DNA of 64,000 nucleotides from Isoetes taiwanensis (lineage: Eukaryota > Streptophyta > Lycopodiopsida > Isoetales > Isoetaceae), in assembly GCA_021234155.1 (NCBI GenBank), contig JAJEKV010000529.1:94191-158190 (forward strand), read 5' to 3'. Made by a program: the position numbers and the translations under genes. The stretch's first letter is position 1. Every line of letters begins with the position of its first letter. Below, piece after piece: positions 47,538-59,500 of the stretch. The notes beneath the pieces were generated by a model. The model was not told where the DNA came from and made no database searches. It saw only the letters and a list, made by a program, of their open reading frames with translations.

Positions 47538-47652
47538 CATTCTAGAACTTTCTACAACATTACGGAATTTTCTAGAAGGATTCTTAGGCTCACCCAAGAT
47601 TCTCTTATATTTTAAAACTTTTTAAAACTTTCTAGAACATTCTAGAACTTTC
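47538..47652. promoter_or_regulatory. Cluster of perfect heat-shock elements
   Basis: TTCTAGAACATTCTAGAACTTTC at 47630-47652 is five alternating TTC/GAA units at exact 5-bp spacing, a perfect heat-shock element for HSF trimers (three more bases than I would usually quote, so key units are TTC 47630, GAA 47635, TTC 47640, GAA 47645, TTC 47650). Upstream are TTCTAGAACTTTC (47540-47552, three units) and GAATTTTCTAGAA (47565-47577, three units). Eleven correctly spaced units in about 110 bp is far above chance. It lies about 0.9 kb upstream of the B3-domain remnant. Confidence 0.7.
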
Positions 47653-47659
47653 GTGTATA

Positions 47660-48540
47660 TGTGATATATGTGACATATGTGTGGTAGAAGGTCGCATGTT
47701 CGGAAAGGCACCATCTTCATTGTGCCCTTAAGCCCCGGCAATACGTGAACTTTTAGTGTGAGCTTTTCTAATGGATTGAGCTTCATCGAATAATTCTAAA
47801 CCACCTAATGTTGACGGTGTGCCCTTAGCACTGGGGGGCTGCTTCTTTTCATCCTCTTGGATGGCTTACGTAATTGAGAACAAATGGTTCCCATATGTAG
47901 TAAGCACAATGTCGTTGCTTACAAAGTTCAACACAATTTATTCTTCTCGATCTTCATGGTATATGTACGGATAGCTTGGCCGGATGGTGCTACTTTTTCC
48001 TTCAATTCATGTTCCCATTGTTTTAAAAGCGATTTAGGGCAAACAATCAAGGTGCTCTGCATTCTTCTACATTGTATCTTTGGCGTTTTGGCGGTCTAGC
48101 CTTCAAAATCAAAGCAAAGGATTGTCTTTCCAAATCCACGATAATTTGATAATTATAAACATATAGGTTCCCAGACAATCTTACGAGTTCAGATTTCTCC
48201 ATCCAAGCAAGGGCAATCAGCTATATTACATCCCAACCATGTCAATTGCAGCTATAAAATATGAAATAATAATATATCTAGTCATACACGGTGCTTGAGA
48301 AGTTCTATTGTTATCGGGGTCATTGTCTAGATTTTGCTTCTTCATCTTGCAATTGTATTCTAATATTCTAACCAATTTTCGAGGTCGGTTGCGAATGGCT
48401 AATATGGGATGTGCACAAATGAGTCTCGGCTTGTGGCTGCGGCCGAATGCATTCTTATCAAGTTCGACCACGCAAATAATCTCCGGTGTGGCGAAGATAT
48501 TCGTAGTTTTTCTGATGGGGGTTGGCAAAGGAGTATAGAA
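47660..48540. other. Segment between the heat-shock elements and the B3 remnant
   Basis: A plus-strand stretch near 48409-48618 reads as a 69-codon frame (ECILIKFDHANNLRCGEDIR) of protein-like composition. It may be an upstream part of the B3-domain gene, but I cannot assign a family. The rest is AT-rich without clear features. Confidence 0.35.
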
Positions 48541-48541
48541 A

Positions 48542-49133
48542 ATGATGCGGCGTCATCTTTTAGAGAGCTTGGATTCACGTTTGATCTTGAGCCATCGTGC
48601 CACAAAAGTTCAGCCTAGAGGATATTATGCTAGACACTCCACGGATATTTACGTGGTGGATCTAGTTGGCTCTCAAGATAGTGTGGATTGGTTAGATAAG
48701 AAAGTCCTTGAGGCGGCATTTCATTTAGTGCTTGTGCAACCAAGTGGGTGGCTTGATTTGATAAAGCGATTCTGCGTTGGATTTTTTGTTTATTTCGTCA
48801 TTCAAAAAATCAGCGAAGCACATTTGCCTGCGATGGAATTGTGGGAAAAAAAAAAGGTAAGATGCTTACGTTTATAGATGAAAATCAATGCATGTGGAAA
48901 TTTAGATCTTGTTATTGGGATAGTTAAGCAAAGTTATGTCTTATAAAGAAATTTGGGGCGGGTTTGTCAAGGCAAAAGAATTTGCGGTGAATGATGTGGT
49001 TTCGTTTGAGAGATATCAAGGTAAAAAAATTTACATCGGTGGCGAAGGGATCCTTCTGGCTTTGGTCTTTGGAACAACGATGACCCTTCGAGGAAAGTTT
49101 GACCCTGTTTGGAGTTTCGATATTTGGTATTGA
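48542..49133 (+). pseudogene. B3 DNA-binding domain remnant
   Basis: B3 domains bind specific DNA words and are plant transcription-factor modules. From about 48794 the plus strand reads FVIQKISEAHLPAMELWEKK, then, after a frame change at an A-run (48844-48854), KMLTFIDENQCMWKFRSCYW, then after further changes QSYVL and YKEIWGGFVKAKEFAVNDVV, SFERYQGKKIYIGGE (to about 49047). The blocks EAHLP, MWKFR.CYW, QSYVL, GGFVKAKEF..NDVVSFER and the closing IGG strand match the order of RAV/ABI3-type B3 domains. Two or three frameshifts mean it is broken. It could be a captured host factor or part of an E2 accessory protein. Confidence 0.65.
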
Positions 49134-49780
49134 AGCAACTTAAATTCTATCTTTTGATATAACTATAATATGGTAGTTTTGAGCTCAGATTAGCTCTGGT
49201 TGATCGAATTTTTGAGCTTCGAATTTAGCTTATGGTTGATCGAGAATTTTGAGGCCTTGCCTTATGTATATAAGCATGATGTAGAATACAAAAACTGGAT
49301 ATATGATATGATATAGATTTAAAATCAGTTTTTCAAAATGGAATTTGAAGATAAAAATATGAAGAAGATGAATATGATCGGGATGGATATCAAGAAGATG
49401 AATACCCACGATGAATAAGGATATGACAATAATATTGCTTGTTTTAATTTGTATAGGCCTATTTTTGCTATGGGTATTTTGAAAAAGCGGATGAATTTAG
49501 TGATGGACATGGAGTTGGAGATGGTTGATCCAAAATTTTTTGAGCTCATAATTTAGCTTACGGTTGATCGAGGAGAAAGAGAAAAAAAGAAGGAATTAGA
49601 AATGACATATGGATTTACCCTAGAATTTCTAGCGAGAATATTGGGTAGTCAAAAGTGGGACTCCCATATCCTCGGTCCAACATCTTTAGCGAAGCAACAA
49701 AATGCAATCTGAATGAGGAACTTGGTGTCGGCATAGTGGGAGAAGCGCCCGGCGACTCCTTGCAAATCAAGGCATTAATG
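49134..49780. other. AT-rich stretch after the B3 remnant
   Basis: Two copies of GATTGATCGA..TTTTGAGC.TC-like wording (GGTTGATC...TTTTGAGC at about 49198-49250 and 49522-49575) form diverged direct repeats. There is an approximate GAAGATGAATA repeat at 49365-49405. No gene was recognised. Confidence 0.4.
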
Positions 49781-50290
49781 TCCCATGTGTCAGCGCGTCG
49801 ATCAAAATTTGCCTAAAAATGCCGCCCACCCAGGCTGGCATCGTCACGACAAATGTCACGGCAAATGTCCGGACACATCCGCAATTTGCTCGTGATGCGA
49901 CTAATCAAGCTATGTTCAAGTGTTTTGGGGTATGCAGTTTTTAGGTTGTTACACAAAACTTGCTTTCGGTTTTAGGTTGCTTTCCGAGCGGCATAGGTAT
50001 ACATAAATTTGCATACAGGCAAATGTCACGACAAATGTCACGACAAATGTCGGGCGTCATCGCGACGTCATGTGACGTCTGAGAACATAAGACACGTCGA
50101 TGCGTGCCTTGCGTGTCTTGCCGGTCGCGCATGTGACCTGGATTTTGACCCAGATTGACTATCGTCGCATGCGGCGTGGTCTGAGCGCATGATGCGTGCA
50201 TGCGTACTTGCGGTGTCTTGCCAAGTCGTAGGTGACGGCATGTGACCGATTGACCTCGTGGCCCGGCGGCGTCCGCGTCGCATGCGGCGT
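49780..50290. repeat. Second GCGTC/GACAAATGTC array of E2, before the TATA box
   Basis: GTCACGACAAATGTCACGG and relatives are repeated at 49852-49875 and 50022-50055, followed by CGCGACGTCATGTGACGTC and many GCATGCGGCGT words. The vocabulary overlaps that at 45895-46390. It ends a few bases before the TATA box of the SET gene, as in CACTA elements whose subterminal repeats double as promoter. Confidence 0.7.
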
Positions 50291-50300
50291 TAAAGATTTC

Positions 50301-50308
50301 TATATAAA
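50301..50308 (+). promoter_or_regulatory. TATA box of the E2 SET gene
   Basis: GATTTCTATATAAACAAC immediately follows the GC-rich array and precedes, by about 107 bp, an ATG with a good first-exon donor. A pyrimidine-rich leader (TTTTTTCTCGGCCTTC) starts about 10 bp later, a plausible transcription start region. Confidence 0.7.
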
Positions 50309-50414
50309 CAACTTTTTTCTCGGCCTTCATTGTTATTTTCTTTCGCTCCTCTTCCAGCCTAGCGCCTTTGGTGTTCTTCTTTTTAACCATATCTTATACT
50401 TGTTGCTGCCCTAC

Positions 50415-52069
50415 ATGGATCGCCATGGTCATCGGCATGATCGGCGCTGGAGATGGCGGAGACAGATTGATCTTTGTCTTACCACCGGGGGAGATTTTGG
50501 ATATGCGGAACCGATCACATGTAAGTTACGATTCTTGTATTTAGTAGCCTAGACATATATAAACTAGGAAGGGCGTAATGCTGCGAGTAGTAAAAAAGCA
50601 GGTGTTTTGGTCAAGGACATCGCCTCCACCTTGAGTGGAGAGGACCCGGTGTGCAGGGCCCAAACTCACCTTCATACCTTACTAAGTACAATGTAGATTA
50701 CAAAATTGAGGTGTCGGCGTAGTCAAGGTCATATGTCGACTTCACCTTGAGTGGAGGGACTCTATGTATCGGGGCTAGCAGCGTCTCCAAAAAGATCTTT
50801 ATTGAAATTGAAACTTATATAAAAAGTGCGTTAATTTCGGGGAAAGGGCATGAGTTCGACTTCACCTTGAGTGGAAGGGACTCGATGTCGGGCCCAATTA
50901 CATCCATTTAGGATTTAGGGTTTAGGGTTTAGGGTTTATACTACCATATATTGTATCTATCCACAGCCGTTCAAACTATTATGCGGTATATAGTACTTAC
51001 CTTTTGTAATTGGCGGAGGGACAAAATAGTTTGTGATTGTAAAAGATGTATGGGGCTGAAGAGCGACTTAGAAACGGTTGTTGAAGACCATCGATAAGAT
51101 TTGGTACATTTGAACAACCCACCCGGATCGATGCTCGTCATGGATATCGGGTTGGTATACAATTATTATTTGTTTTTTTTTTTTTTTTTTAAGAGTATCT
51201 CTCCGGTTCAAGTATATATTCAAGATGTTTATGATATCTAAATATGTAGGTAGATGATCTTTGATGTCTCCTCAAACTAGATGTGGATTTTGGTTTAATG
51301 TTGTCCATAGAGGCATATGGCTGAAGCGGTAACCGATTCATCAATAATGTGGATGGGTGCAGCTCAGCGGCTGAGAGTGTTCCCCTGCGTGAAAAGAACA
51401 CGAAGGGCTACAATCATGAGAACATTGCATGTGTGCACATTTCCCAAGAGCAGCTTGGCCTCCTTTGCCCGGCGTGAAATTCAAAAGAATTGCAAAGATT
51501 AGTCCGACCCTTTGTTAGGCACCCAAGACATTTGGCTTGTGGCCAGTGAACTACCTATCCCTATGGATCAAGAATTTGCTTATTGGGGAAGAAGATACAT
51601 CATTATCTTGAGACGCATTTGTCAATTTGGATTGGCCTTATCTCGACACTTGGCGTATAGAAGTGGGCGAGATACCCACATTCCATTAATGCCATATCAC
51701 GGGTCAGAAGTACGATTGGAAAACTTGGCAAACTTTGACTAAATATGCTTGGCGTATGAGGATTTATGGAATGAATTCCAATCTTTGCGTCGATAGGCTG
51801 TGGGGGCATGTGATGAGGAGTTGAAGTTTATTGATGGTGCGTCGAGGGGGTTCATGGCAATATTGCGGGGTTCATCAACAGTTCTATTGACAACCGTGGC
51901 GATGCAATTGTGAATTTTTAGAGTGTCAAGGAGGGAGGAAGATTTTTTTACAAGATGCGTAAAAGCGGATATATCATGGTGTGTGCTATTAAAAGCATAA
52001 ACATTGGAGATGAGTTATTCATCAACTATCGCTATGATAGACCTCTCCCATTTGAGATGGAACAATAGT
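50415..52069 (+). pseudogene. SET-domain gene of E2, diverged homologue of the E1 SET gene
   Basis: Exon 1 (ATG 50415 to 50520, donor GTAAGT) encodes a histidine/arginine-rich start, MDRHGHRHDRRWRWRRQ. After a long intron, the stretch 51013-51106 encodes CDCKRC followed 13 residues later by histidine, the same CxCx2Cx13H module as in E1. The segment 51512-52069 is the SET domain: QEFAYWGRRYIII (E1: EEFSYWGRRYIIK), HGNIAGFINSS and IGDELFINYRYD, ending in TAG at 52067-52069, 12 residues after the SET tyrosine, exactly as in E1. Stops and frame changes at about 51740-51830 and at 51920 (a TAG) break the frame, so this copy is inactive as read. The coding sequence is much diverged from E1 but keeps the key motifs. 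Confidence 0.75.
50627..50936. repeat. Three direct repeats and telomere-like TTTAGGG in the E2 intron
   Basis: The word CACCTTGAGTGGAG with a following GGGACTC...GGGCCCAA tract occurs at 50627, 50743 and 50863, spacings of 116 and 120 bp. Right after, at 50914-50936, are three TTTAGGG units, the plant telomere repeat in interstitial form. The block sits between exon 1 and the zinc-module exon of the SET gene. Confidence 0.8.
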
Positions 52070-52199
52070 ATTGTTGTACTAAAAAAGGAATAAAAAGTTT
52101 TTTTTTTTTAATATGTTTTTTGTCATTAATTTGAGTCTATACAAATGGTTGTATGTATTTTATACTTATTACATTATTTGACATGATGGTTATCGTTAC

Positions 52200-55100
52200 T
52201 CTGTTTAATGAACTCATTGAGGCGGTCTCCATCCCAATCCATTAGTTCTAAGTTCTGAGGCAAAGGAAACCTATCGTCGTGAATTTCAAGCAGGCGCACC
52301 AATATGAAGATATTGCATACGATCAATATGAAGAGGATGAAACTATTGCCGAACCGAGCGAAGTCTTTTCGTGACGACCCGATGCTTCGATATGTTGCGC
52401 TCTTCAAAATTACGATATTGATTTAGATGATGTGAGGATGGTGGTGGAAGGATATGGTAGAAGATGTGGGATACCCTTGAGGATTGGTCGTCTTGGCGAT
52501 GACCCTATTGTTATCGAAGCGAAGCTTGCGATTATTTCTGCGTCTCGAACCTCTCGTTTGTCGGCGTGCACGCTAATTCTCAATCTCAAACCAAGTTCAA
52601 GTGGAGCAATGCAAGTGTCTACTGCTCTATTGAGGTGACATACTTATCAAGTCTTTCTATCTTACCACCATCTCCATCTTTTATCTTACCACTCTTAGAT
52701 CGCATGGGAGGTTATTGCGAGAAGATCCTTCGAGAGAAGAACAATATGCCCTGAAAGCCGGATCTCAAGTTAAGAAAATGATTCAAGCGACCAGGCCTTG
52801 GTTATAAAGTCATACATGCATGTCCAAATGATTGTATGATCTTCTATCCCCTACTGTAGAGCATGAGAAGTCCACTCATTGTCTAGGTATGTAATGAGCA
52901 GAATACGGGGAATGACCTAAAGGGAAAAAGCGGTACCTCGAGAAGGTTATTGACACTTTCCAATAATCCCAAGGTATATGCATCACCACTTCTTACAAAT
53001 AGTTGTAAATTCACTTATTTTCGGTACTTATATGTTGCCTATAATTTATTCTATAGGTTAAAGTTGATGTTAGTTGCAAGACATTGGCTAGCCTAATGGA
53101 CTTCCGCGGCTACACATGCATCTAGTGATGATGTGATCGCGAGTCGGCGGCGGTCGCGGCTTGGAAGCATGTCGATCGCGACATGGCGACTTTGGAAAAA
53201 GAACCGCGTAGCGTGCGTTTGGGCTGGCCACCGATGGCGTAAACCCATATGGTACACAATCATTTGCATGGTCTACATGGCGATGATGATAGTGAACTAC
53301 AACATACCCCATGGTTGTTGATGAAGAGTGGGCACATTATGATGACTTTATTGATACGGGAAGAAAAACCAAGTAATTTAGATGTGTACCTAAGAATAAT
53401 TGTGGATGAGTTACTCCCTTTGTGGAACACGCGGTATTCAGGTCTCGATGCCCATAAAATGGCGTTTTTAATCTTAGAGGTATACTATTGTGGACTATGC
53501 ATGACTTTCACAGGTTTTGCTTAGAGTGTTACGGGTTTAAGACATCGGGGCACTTCCCTTGCATGATATGTGGGGAAAAGTTGCAGCACCGTCACTCTAA
53601 GCATCTGAAGAAAGTAGTATCTGAGGGTTTTAGGAAGTATTTGCAGCTCCGCCCCTTGAAGCGGCGTGCACAATTCGGTGTACTTGTAGACTATCTGAGA
53701 ACCACCAAGCGGAATTACCATCTGAGAATGGGGTGGCGTTGGGATAAGAAGGAAGAGGGGGAAAATCCGCAAGGAAATCCGGGGGGCACCTGCGGTGAGG
53801 AGGGTCGTAGCCGACCTGAGGCAGTGAGGATGAGGAATTATCACAGTGGTGGCGAGGAAGCGGCGGAGGAGGAAGTCTTTCTTTGCCAATATGAAAAGGA
53901 AGTACATTTTTTATAGACTACCATATTGGACCGACCTATTGATTCAACACCTTTTAGACCCGATGCATATCTTCAAGAGCGTGGGAAACTCTTTATGGAA
54001 GCATGTATTTGGTCAAAAGACACAACAAATGCCGGGATGGACCTTAAGGTAAGTAATACAAAGAAAGAGGCATGGATCAGGGTGAAGGGCAACCACTTCC
54101 TCGGCAAAATGGGTTATTGCTAGGGCTGACCATCGAGCTATTTATGATGATTTAAGGGCCCTTAGAACACCAAGCTGGTTACATGCAATCATTGCGAACC
54201 GCATTCACAAGTAGTGGGGGCTGTTTGGTTTTTAAAGTCCATGGTGGCATAAGTTCTTGCATGTAAGCAATTGAAGTCCACATATATATGCACTACTATA
54301 AAATGTAACCCATAACTTATATTTGGTGTTTGGATCATGCGGTTCTTCATGCCCACGACCTTTAGGGGAGTTTTAGACAAAGGGACCATTGGAGGCAATA
54401 AGTGCCCTATCAAAGGTCATAAGGTTGTTACCCATGTTGATTTAGTGGTCCCGTCTATTTTATTTGTGGCTAAGTTTTTTTTTGTTTTGGACCTCATAGG
54501 TGGATGTGTAAAAACTATACCGAAAGGCGAAATTGAAGAGATGAAAGTGAAAATGGAGGCATGTTGCTTGTTGGAGAAGGAGTTTCCTACGAGCTTTCTT
54601 GTGATCAAACCCATCTTTTGGTACATCTTATTGAGGAAGTGGAGCTTCATGAGGCTGTACATGCGGATGGATGTTTTTTCTTGGAAAGGTTTATGAAGGT
54701 ATTGAAGGATATGGTGCGTCAAAAGCCGTCTGAAGGTAGTATGGCGAGAGGGATGGCTTGCGAAAAGAGTCACTTTTCTATATAATGAGAATATATTTCC
54801 GCCCGTACATCGGATGCACCTGGCGCTTATGGAGTGATGAAGGGGCGAGAAGATTGTGGGGGGTAGTGGCGAGAAGGCAATGGTATGCAGAAGTCATTTC
54901 CGCTGATATGATCATTAAAGGTTAATCAATTTCTTCTTTACAATTCGGCACCAATGGCAAAATGGATTGCTTTCGTTATGAGAAGCATAAAAGGAAGAAA
55001 TGGAAGAGAAAGAGGCATGAATGGAGGCGACATAATAGAAGCGAGCCCGTACCACGATGGATATGAACCCTTCTTGGGACAAGATGGAAAGAGAATGGGT

Positions 55101-55980
55101 ACTACAGGCTTTGACCGATGCATATCACAAGGGGGAGTATATTACAGCTACGGAATGGGCATACGCACAAGGTGTCATGAAAAAGGTAGTTGCAACAAAT
55201 TATGTTGATGTCGAAATCGAGTATTTTCTTTTGATGTTATTGTATCTATTGACATTAATGGTGCTTTTGGCCGGTATATATCTTACTCCTCGATATGGTG
55301 GCATGGGACCCACTATCGTGTGAGTTCTCTTGACATACGGGGAAGACTTGTGGCTGCAGTCATGGCATCATTCGATGGAGTTTCAATCAAGTGTTGCCGA
55401 TCGTGTCGTCGAGGGAAGCCACACTGTGATTGGGTGGGAGGTTAAAGACTATAATGGAGGTGGATGTTGGTGGCAATTTTAAGACCTTCATATTCGATGT
55501 CGATTGGTTTGACCTTCAATTAAGGGGGCGGGCCTACGGTAAAAGTATGATAGAACAAGTGGCTTTTTTTTGTCAACTCTAGCAAGATGTACCACGGTAG
55601 TGAGGCGCTTGTCCTTCGGACAAGCGTGAGCAGTACACACATACACATATCCACTTCAAAATTTAGACCATCAATATCAATCTCCGTCCGGCTTCTTTGA
55701 CCAGATTTTTTTTCTTTACCGTCGACAAGACCCAACATGGTGGTTTATCATACAAACTACAGAGGGGGCCCAATATTTCAAGGTGTTGTGCTAGAGAGTC
55801 AATAGCGTCGAAGAGCCCTGGCGGATCAAGGCATTCAAACTCAGGAAAAGCGAGCATCAGAGGTTGGACCACCGGCTCTCATGCGGCATCTTACACGAGC
55901 AATTCCACGAAATCTGGATGTACTTGGGCATTTTAATACAAATGTTGGCAATGCTAACAATGGCGACTCTAGTTAGCACC
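52200..55980 (+). pseudogene. CACTA tnp2-type transposase of E2, heavily frameshifted
   Basis: Transposase blocks occur in the canonical order across changing frames: GLGYKVIHACPNDCMIFY (about 52795-52850); AWKHVDRDMATLEKEPRSVR (53159-53220) and the GLATDG-equivalent; LDVYLRIIVDELLPLW (53379-53430); MWTMHDFHRFC and FPCMICGEKLQHRHSK (53488-53600); DUF4218 with HLLVHLIEEVELHEAV and FLERFMKVLKDMVRQKP (54610-54730); DUF4216 with GNFKTFIFDVDWFDLQLRG (about 55475-55535) and DPTWWFIIQTTEGAQYF (about 55725-55780). The acidic N-terminal stretch near 52290-52370 (DIAYDQYEEDETIAE) also matches E1 in position. Frameshifts and stops are frequent. It starts about 150-300 bp after the SET gene, the same arrangement as E1. 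Confidence 0.85.
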
Positions 55981-56551
55981 TAGAGGAGGCGATCATTAAA
56001 TTCTATATGTCAAATATTATGCACATCCTCGGTGCAATCCTTACGATAGGCTATGTCTATTGGTCTTAGGTGTGCAATAAAACCCATTCAATTCAATTCT
56101 TTTTCCCCTCCCCTCCCCCCTTTTGGTATACATTATATGAGGAGGAATAAAGAGCGAATTTGGAACATGGGCTCAAAGAAGCCACATAGGCTCAAGCATT
56201 GCCTCTAGACTAGAACATGCAAAGAGTCTTCAATGGTATCTTAGTTACTTAGATTTTCTCTAACCTTAAACCCGATTGCCACCACCAAGTTAACGATCAT
56301 TGCTTAATTTGATGCTATCCACTAGCTTTTACATTTGTGGATCAACTGCTCTACCTTTCAAGCGGATAATAATAATGGTATTTTGTAGGGTGAACAAGTC
56401 CAAATACATAGAGTGAACCATGAGGAGCCTGGGCGTTGAGCGTGTAGGCGTTGCATTTCCCTTAGGGTCGAACATGCTACCTAGGTTCAAACAAGCCTCT
56501 TAGGCTCAAGCATTGTCTAGGCTCAAACATGCCCCGATTATCAAACATGTA
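55981..56551. repeat. E2 3' region with TAGGCTCAAGCATTG-type repeats
   Basis: Words such as TAGGCTCAAGCATTGCC (56188), TAGGCTCAAGCATTGTC (56501) and TAGGCTCAAACATGCC (56517), plus CTACCTAGGTTCAAACA and GGGCTCAAAGAAGCC, recur over 400 bp. The region follows the transposase end and precedes the array element. A GCTCAAATGGG-like word, in inverted form, also lies just upstream of the E1 SET gene (16677-16735). No gene was seen. Confidence 0.5.
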
Positions 56552-59500
56552 CACAACAAAAATAAAAATAGTTTAAGCGGCGTCGCTATAACAAATAGCG
56601 TCGCATCGCGGCGTATTGGCGTCGCATCACGACATTACCGGCGACGTTTAAAACTCATTTCTTAGTTGGGTGAACATGAGTGGTCTTACAGTCCTGAGAA
56701 CTTGGTCCCAGAGGGCACGCGTCGGCGTTCGAGTCCATTGGCGAGAGTCAAATCGCAGCTCGGGAGGGGGAGTCGCCCGTCCGATCCCGGGGCCTTGGGG
56801 AGAGGAATTCGGGGCAAGCGGCTTCGGGGGATTTTAGGGTCCGTGCTCTGGCGTCAACACCCCCACTCCGTCAAGTCCGCGGCGCCAAGGTCCTTGCGAA
56901 TCGACAAGGAGAGGGCCTCAAAAGCGTAAACCACGTGGGTTGCGAGGTTCTAGAAGGGTTTGCGTTTTGGGGGCGAGGGCAGTCTGTTGCACTTGGGACT
57001 GGCGAAAAGGCTGCGTAGAGAATACTGAACAGGGAGGCCCGGCGGGCGGAGTTTGGGCCTGTCCTCCTCCCGATGTGGCAAGTAGAAGTCGAGCTTTTGC
57101 GATGGCAAGACATTCATAAATTCACCAATTAATGCATTTACGAAAATAAATTCGATTTTTTGCGGTGGAATCCTAATCCATTTCGGCACTGAGCCCAATT
57201 TTGAAATTTTTAGGAGAAGGTCTAGGTCAAAGGGTTAGCATTAGAGCGGTCGGGGCAGCGGGTTGCGGGAGAACAGAGGTTGGCACCCTTCCCCAAGTCA
57301 AGCGAGGCCGGGACCTTGCGGGGATCCCTCCAGAGGGGAGAGTCCGGGACCCCAGGGCGGGATCCAAAAAAAGTTCGAGGCAGACCCTTCTGGCGGCGCT
57401 CCCGGCTGCGCTAATGACCACCCTCCTGGGCCGGTTCCCCTATCGACCGTTGGATCCTCCGTTCAGGGGCCCCTCTTCCCGGGAAGGCCCAAAAGATTCA
57501 GATCGGTCAGGAGAACTTGTCAAACCAGCCAGGGGCGTCTGAGGTCGGCCTTGTAGAAACCATGATGTCTTGTCGTTCGGACGCAGGAGGCTCGGGGAAT
57601 GGCAAATCGACCACCGCCAAATCGTCAGGAATGGCGAAATTACCCTAGGGGGAGCAAGTTACAAGGTGGGTTTTGCAAAAGAAGAAAAACACTCCGCGCC
57701 CTCCCGCGGCCGGTATCCATCCCACATCCTAGGCCAATTGACTACGAGTGTGATGGAAGTGAGCTACTTTGGCTTCTTGGAGGCGGGGTGGTCTTCAGCC
57801 CGCGGAACTTGGTCCCGAGGGGCAATGTCGGCGTTCTGAGTCCATTGGCGAGAGTCAAAATGGCGATTCGGAGAGGGAGGTGCCCGTCCGTCCCGGGGCC
57901 TTGGGGAGAGAGAATTCGGGGCAGCGGCTTAGGGGATTTTAGGGTCCGTGCTGCGGCGTCAACACCCCACTCCCGCGTCAAGTCACGGCGCAAGGTCCCC
58001 CGAATCGACAAGGAGAGGGCCTCCAAAGCGTAAACCATGTGGGTTGCGGGTTCTAGAAGGGTTTGCGTTTTGGGGGCGAGACTTGTGCATTACACTGGGA
58101 CTGGCGAGGCTGCAGCCGAGAATCTGGAGCAAGGGCCAGCGGCGGGCCGGAGTTTGGGCCTGTCCTCCTCCCGATGTGGCAAGTAGAAGTCGAGGCTTTT
58201 GCGGTGGCAAGACATTCATAAATTAGCAATTAATGCATTGTATGCGAAAATAAATTCTGATTTTTTGCCGGCTGGAATCCTAATCCATTTCGGCCACACA
58301 CCCAATTTTGAAATTTTCGGAGAAGGTCTAGGTCAAAGGGTTAGCATTAGAGCGGTCGGGGGGCGGTTGCGGGGCAACCAGGTGGCACCCTTCCCCAAGT
58401 CAAGCGAGGCCGGGACCTTGCGGGGGATCCCTCACAAGAGGGGAGAGTGGGACCCCAAAGGCGGGATCAAAAAAGTTCCCGAGGCAGCCCTTCTGGCGGC
58501 TCCCGAGGGCTGCGCTAATGACCACCCTCCGGGGCCGGTTCCCCTATCCGACCCGTTGGATCCTCCGTTCGGGGGCCCCTCTTGGGGAAGGCCCAAAGAT
58601 TCCAGATCGGTCGGGAGAACTTGTCAAACCCTTGAGGCGTCTGAGGTCGGCCTTGTAGAAACGCTTGATGTCTTGTCGTTCGGGACGCGGGGAGGCTCGG
58701 AATGGCAAATCGACCCTGCCAAATCGTCAGGAATGGCGAAATTACCCTAGGGAGCAAGTTACAAGGTCGGTTTTGCAAAAGAAAACACTCCGCCCTCCCG
58801 CGGCGGTATCCATCCACATCCTAGGCCAATTGACTACGAGTGTGATGGAAGTGAGCTACTTTGGCGCTTCTTGGAGGTCGGGTGGTCTTACAGCCCGCGG
58901 AACTTGGTCCCCGAGGGCAATGTCGGCGTTTGGAGTCCATTGGCGAGTCAAATCAGCGATTCAGGAGAGGGAGGTGGCCCGTAGTCCCAGGGGCCTTGGG
59001 GAGAGAATGAGGGGCAAGCAGCTTAGGGGGATTTTAGGGTCCCGTGCTCTGGCGTCAACACCCCCACTCCCGCGTCAAGTCCATGGCGCAAGGTCCCCCG
59101 AATCGACAAGGGAGGGCCTCCAAAGCGTAAACCACGTGGGTTGCGAGGTTCTAGAAGGGTTTGCGTTTTTGGGGGCCGAGACTTGGTCTACATTTGCACT
59201 TGGGACACGGGCGGCTGCAGCCGAGAATCACACGCAACAAGGCCCGGCGGGCGAGTTTGGGCCTGTCCTCCTCCCGATGTGGCAAGTAGAAGTCGGTAGC
59301 TTTTTTGCGATGGCAAGACATTCATAAATTCGCAATTAATGCATTATGCGAAAATAAATTCTGATTTTTTTGCAATTTGGAATCCTAATCCATCTCGGCA
59401 CACGGCCCAATTTTGAAATTTTGAGGAGAAGGTCTAGGTCAAAGGGTTAGCATTAGAGCGGTCGGGGCAGCCGTTTGGGGGCAGCAGAGCTGGCACCCTT

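Noticed and set aside
54291-54312. CACTACTATAAAATG as a further CACTA terminus
   Set aside because: It lies within the decayed E2 transposase, has no partner end and no subterminal repeats beside it.
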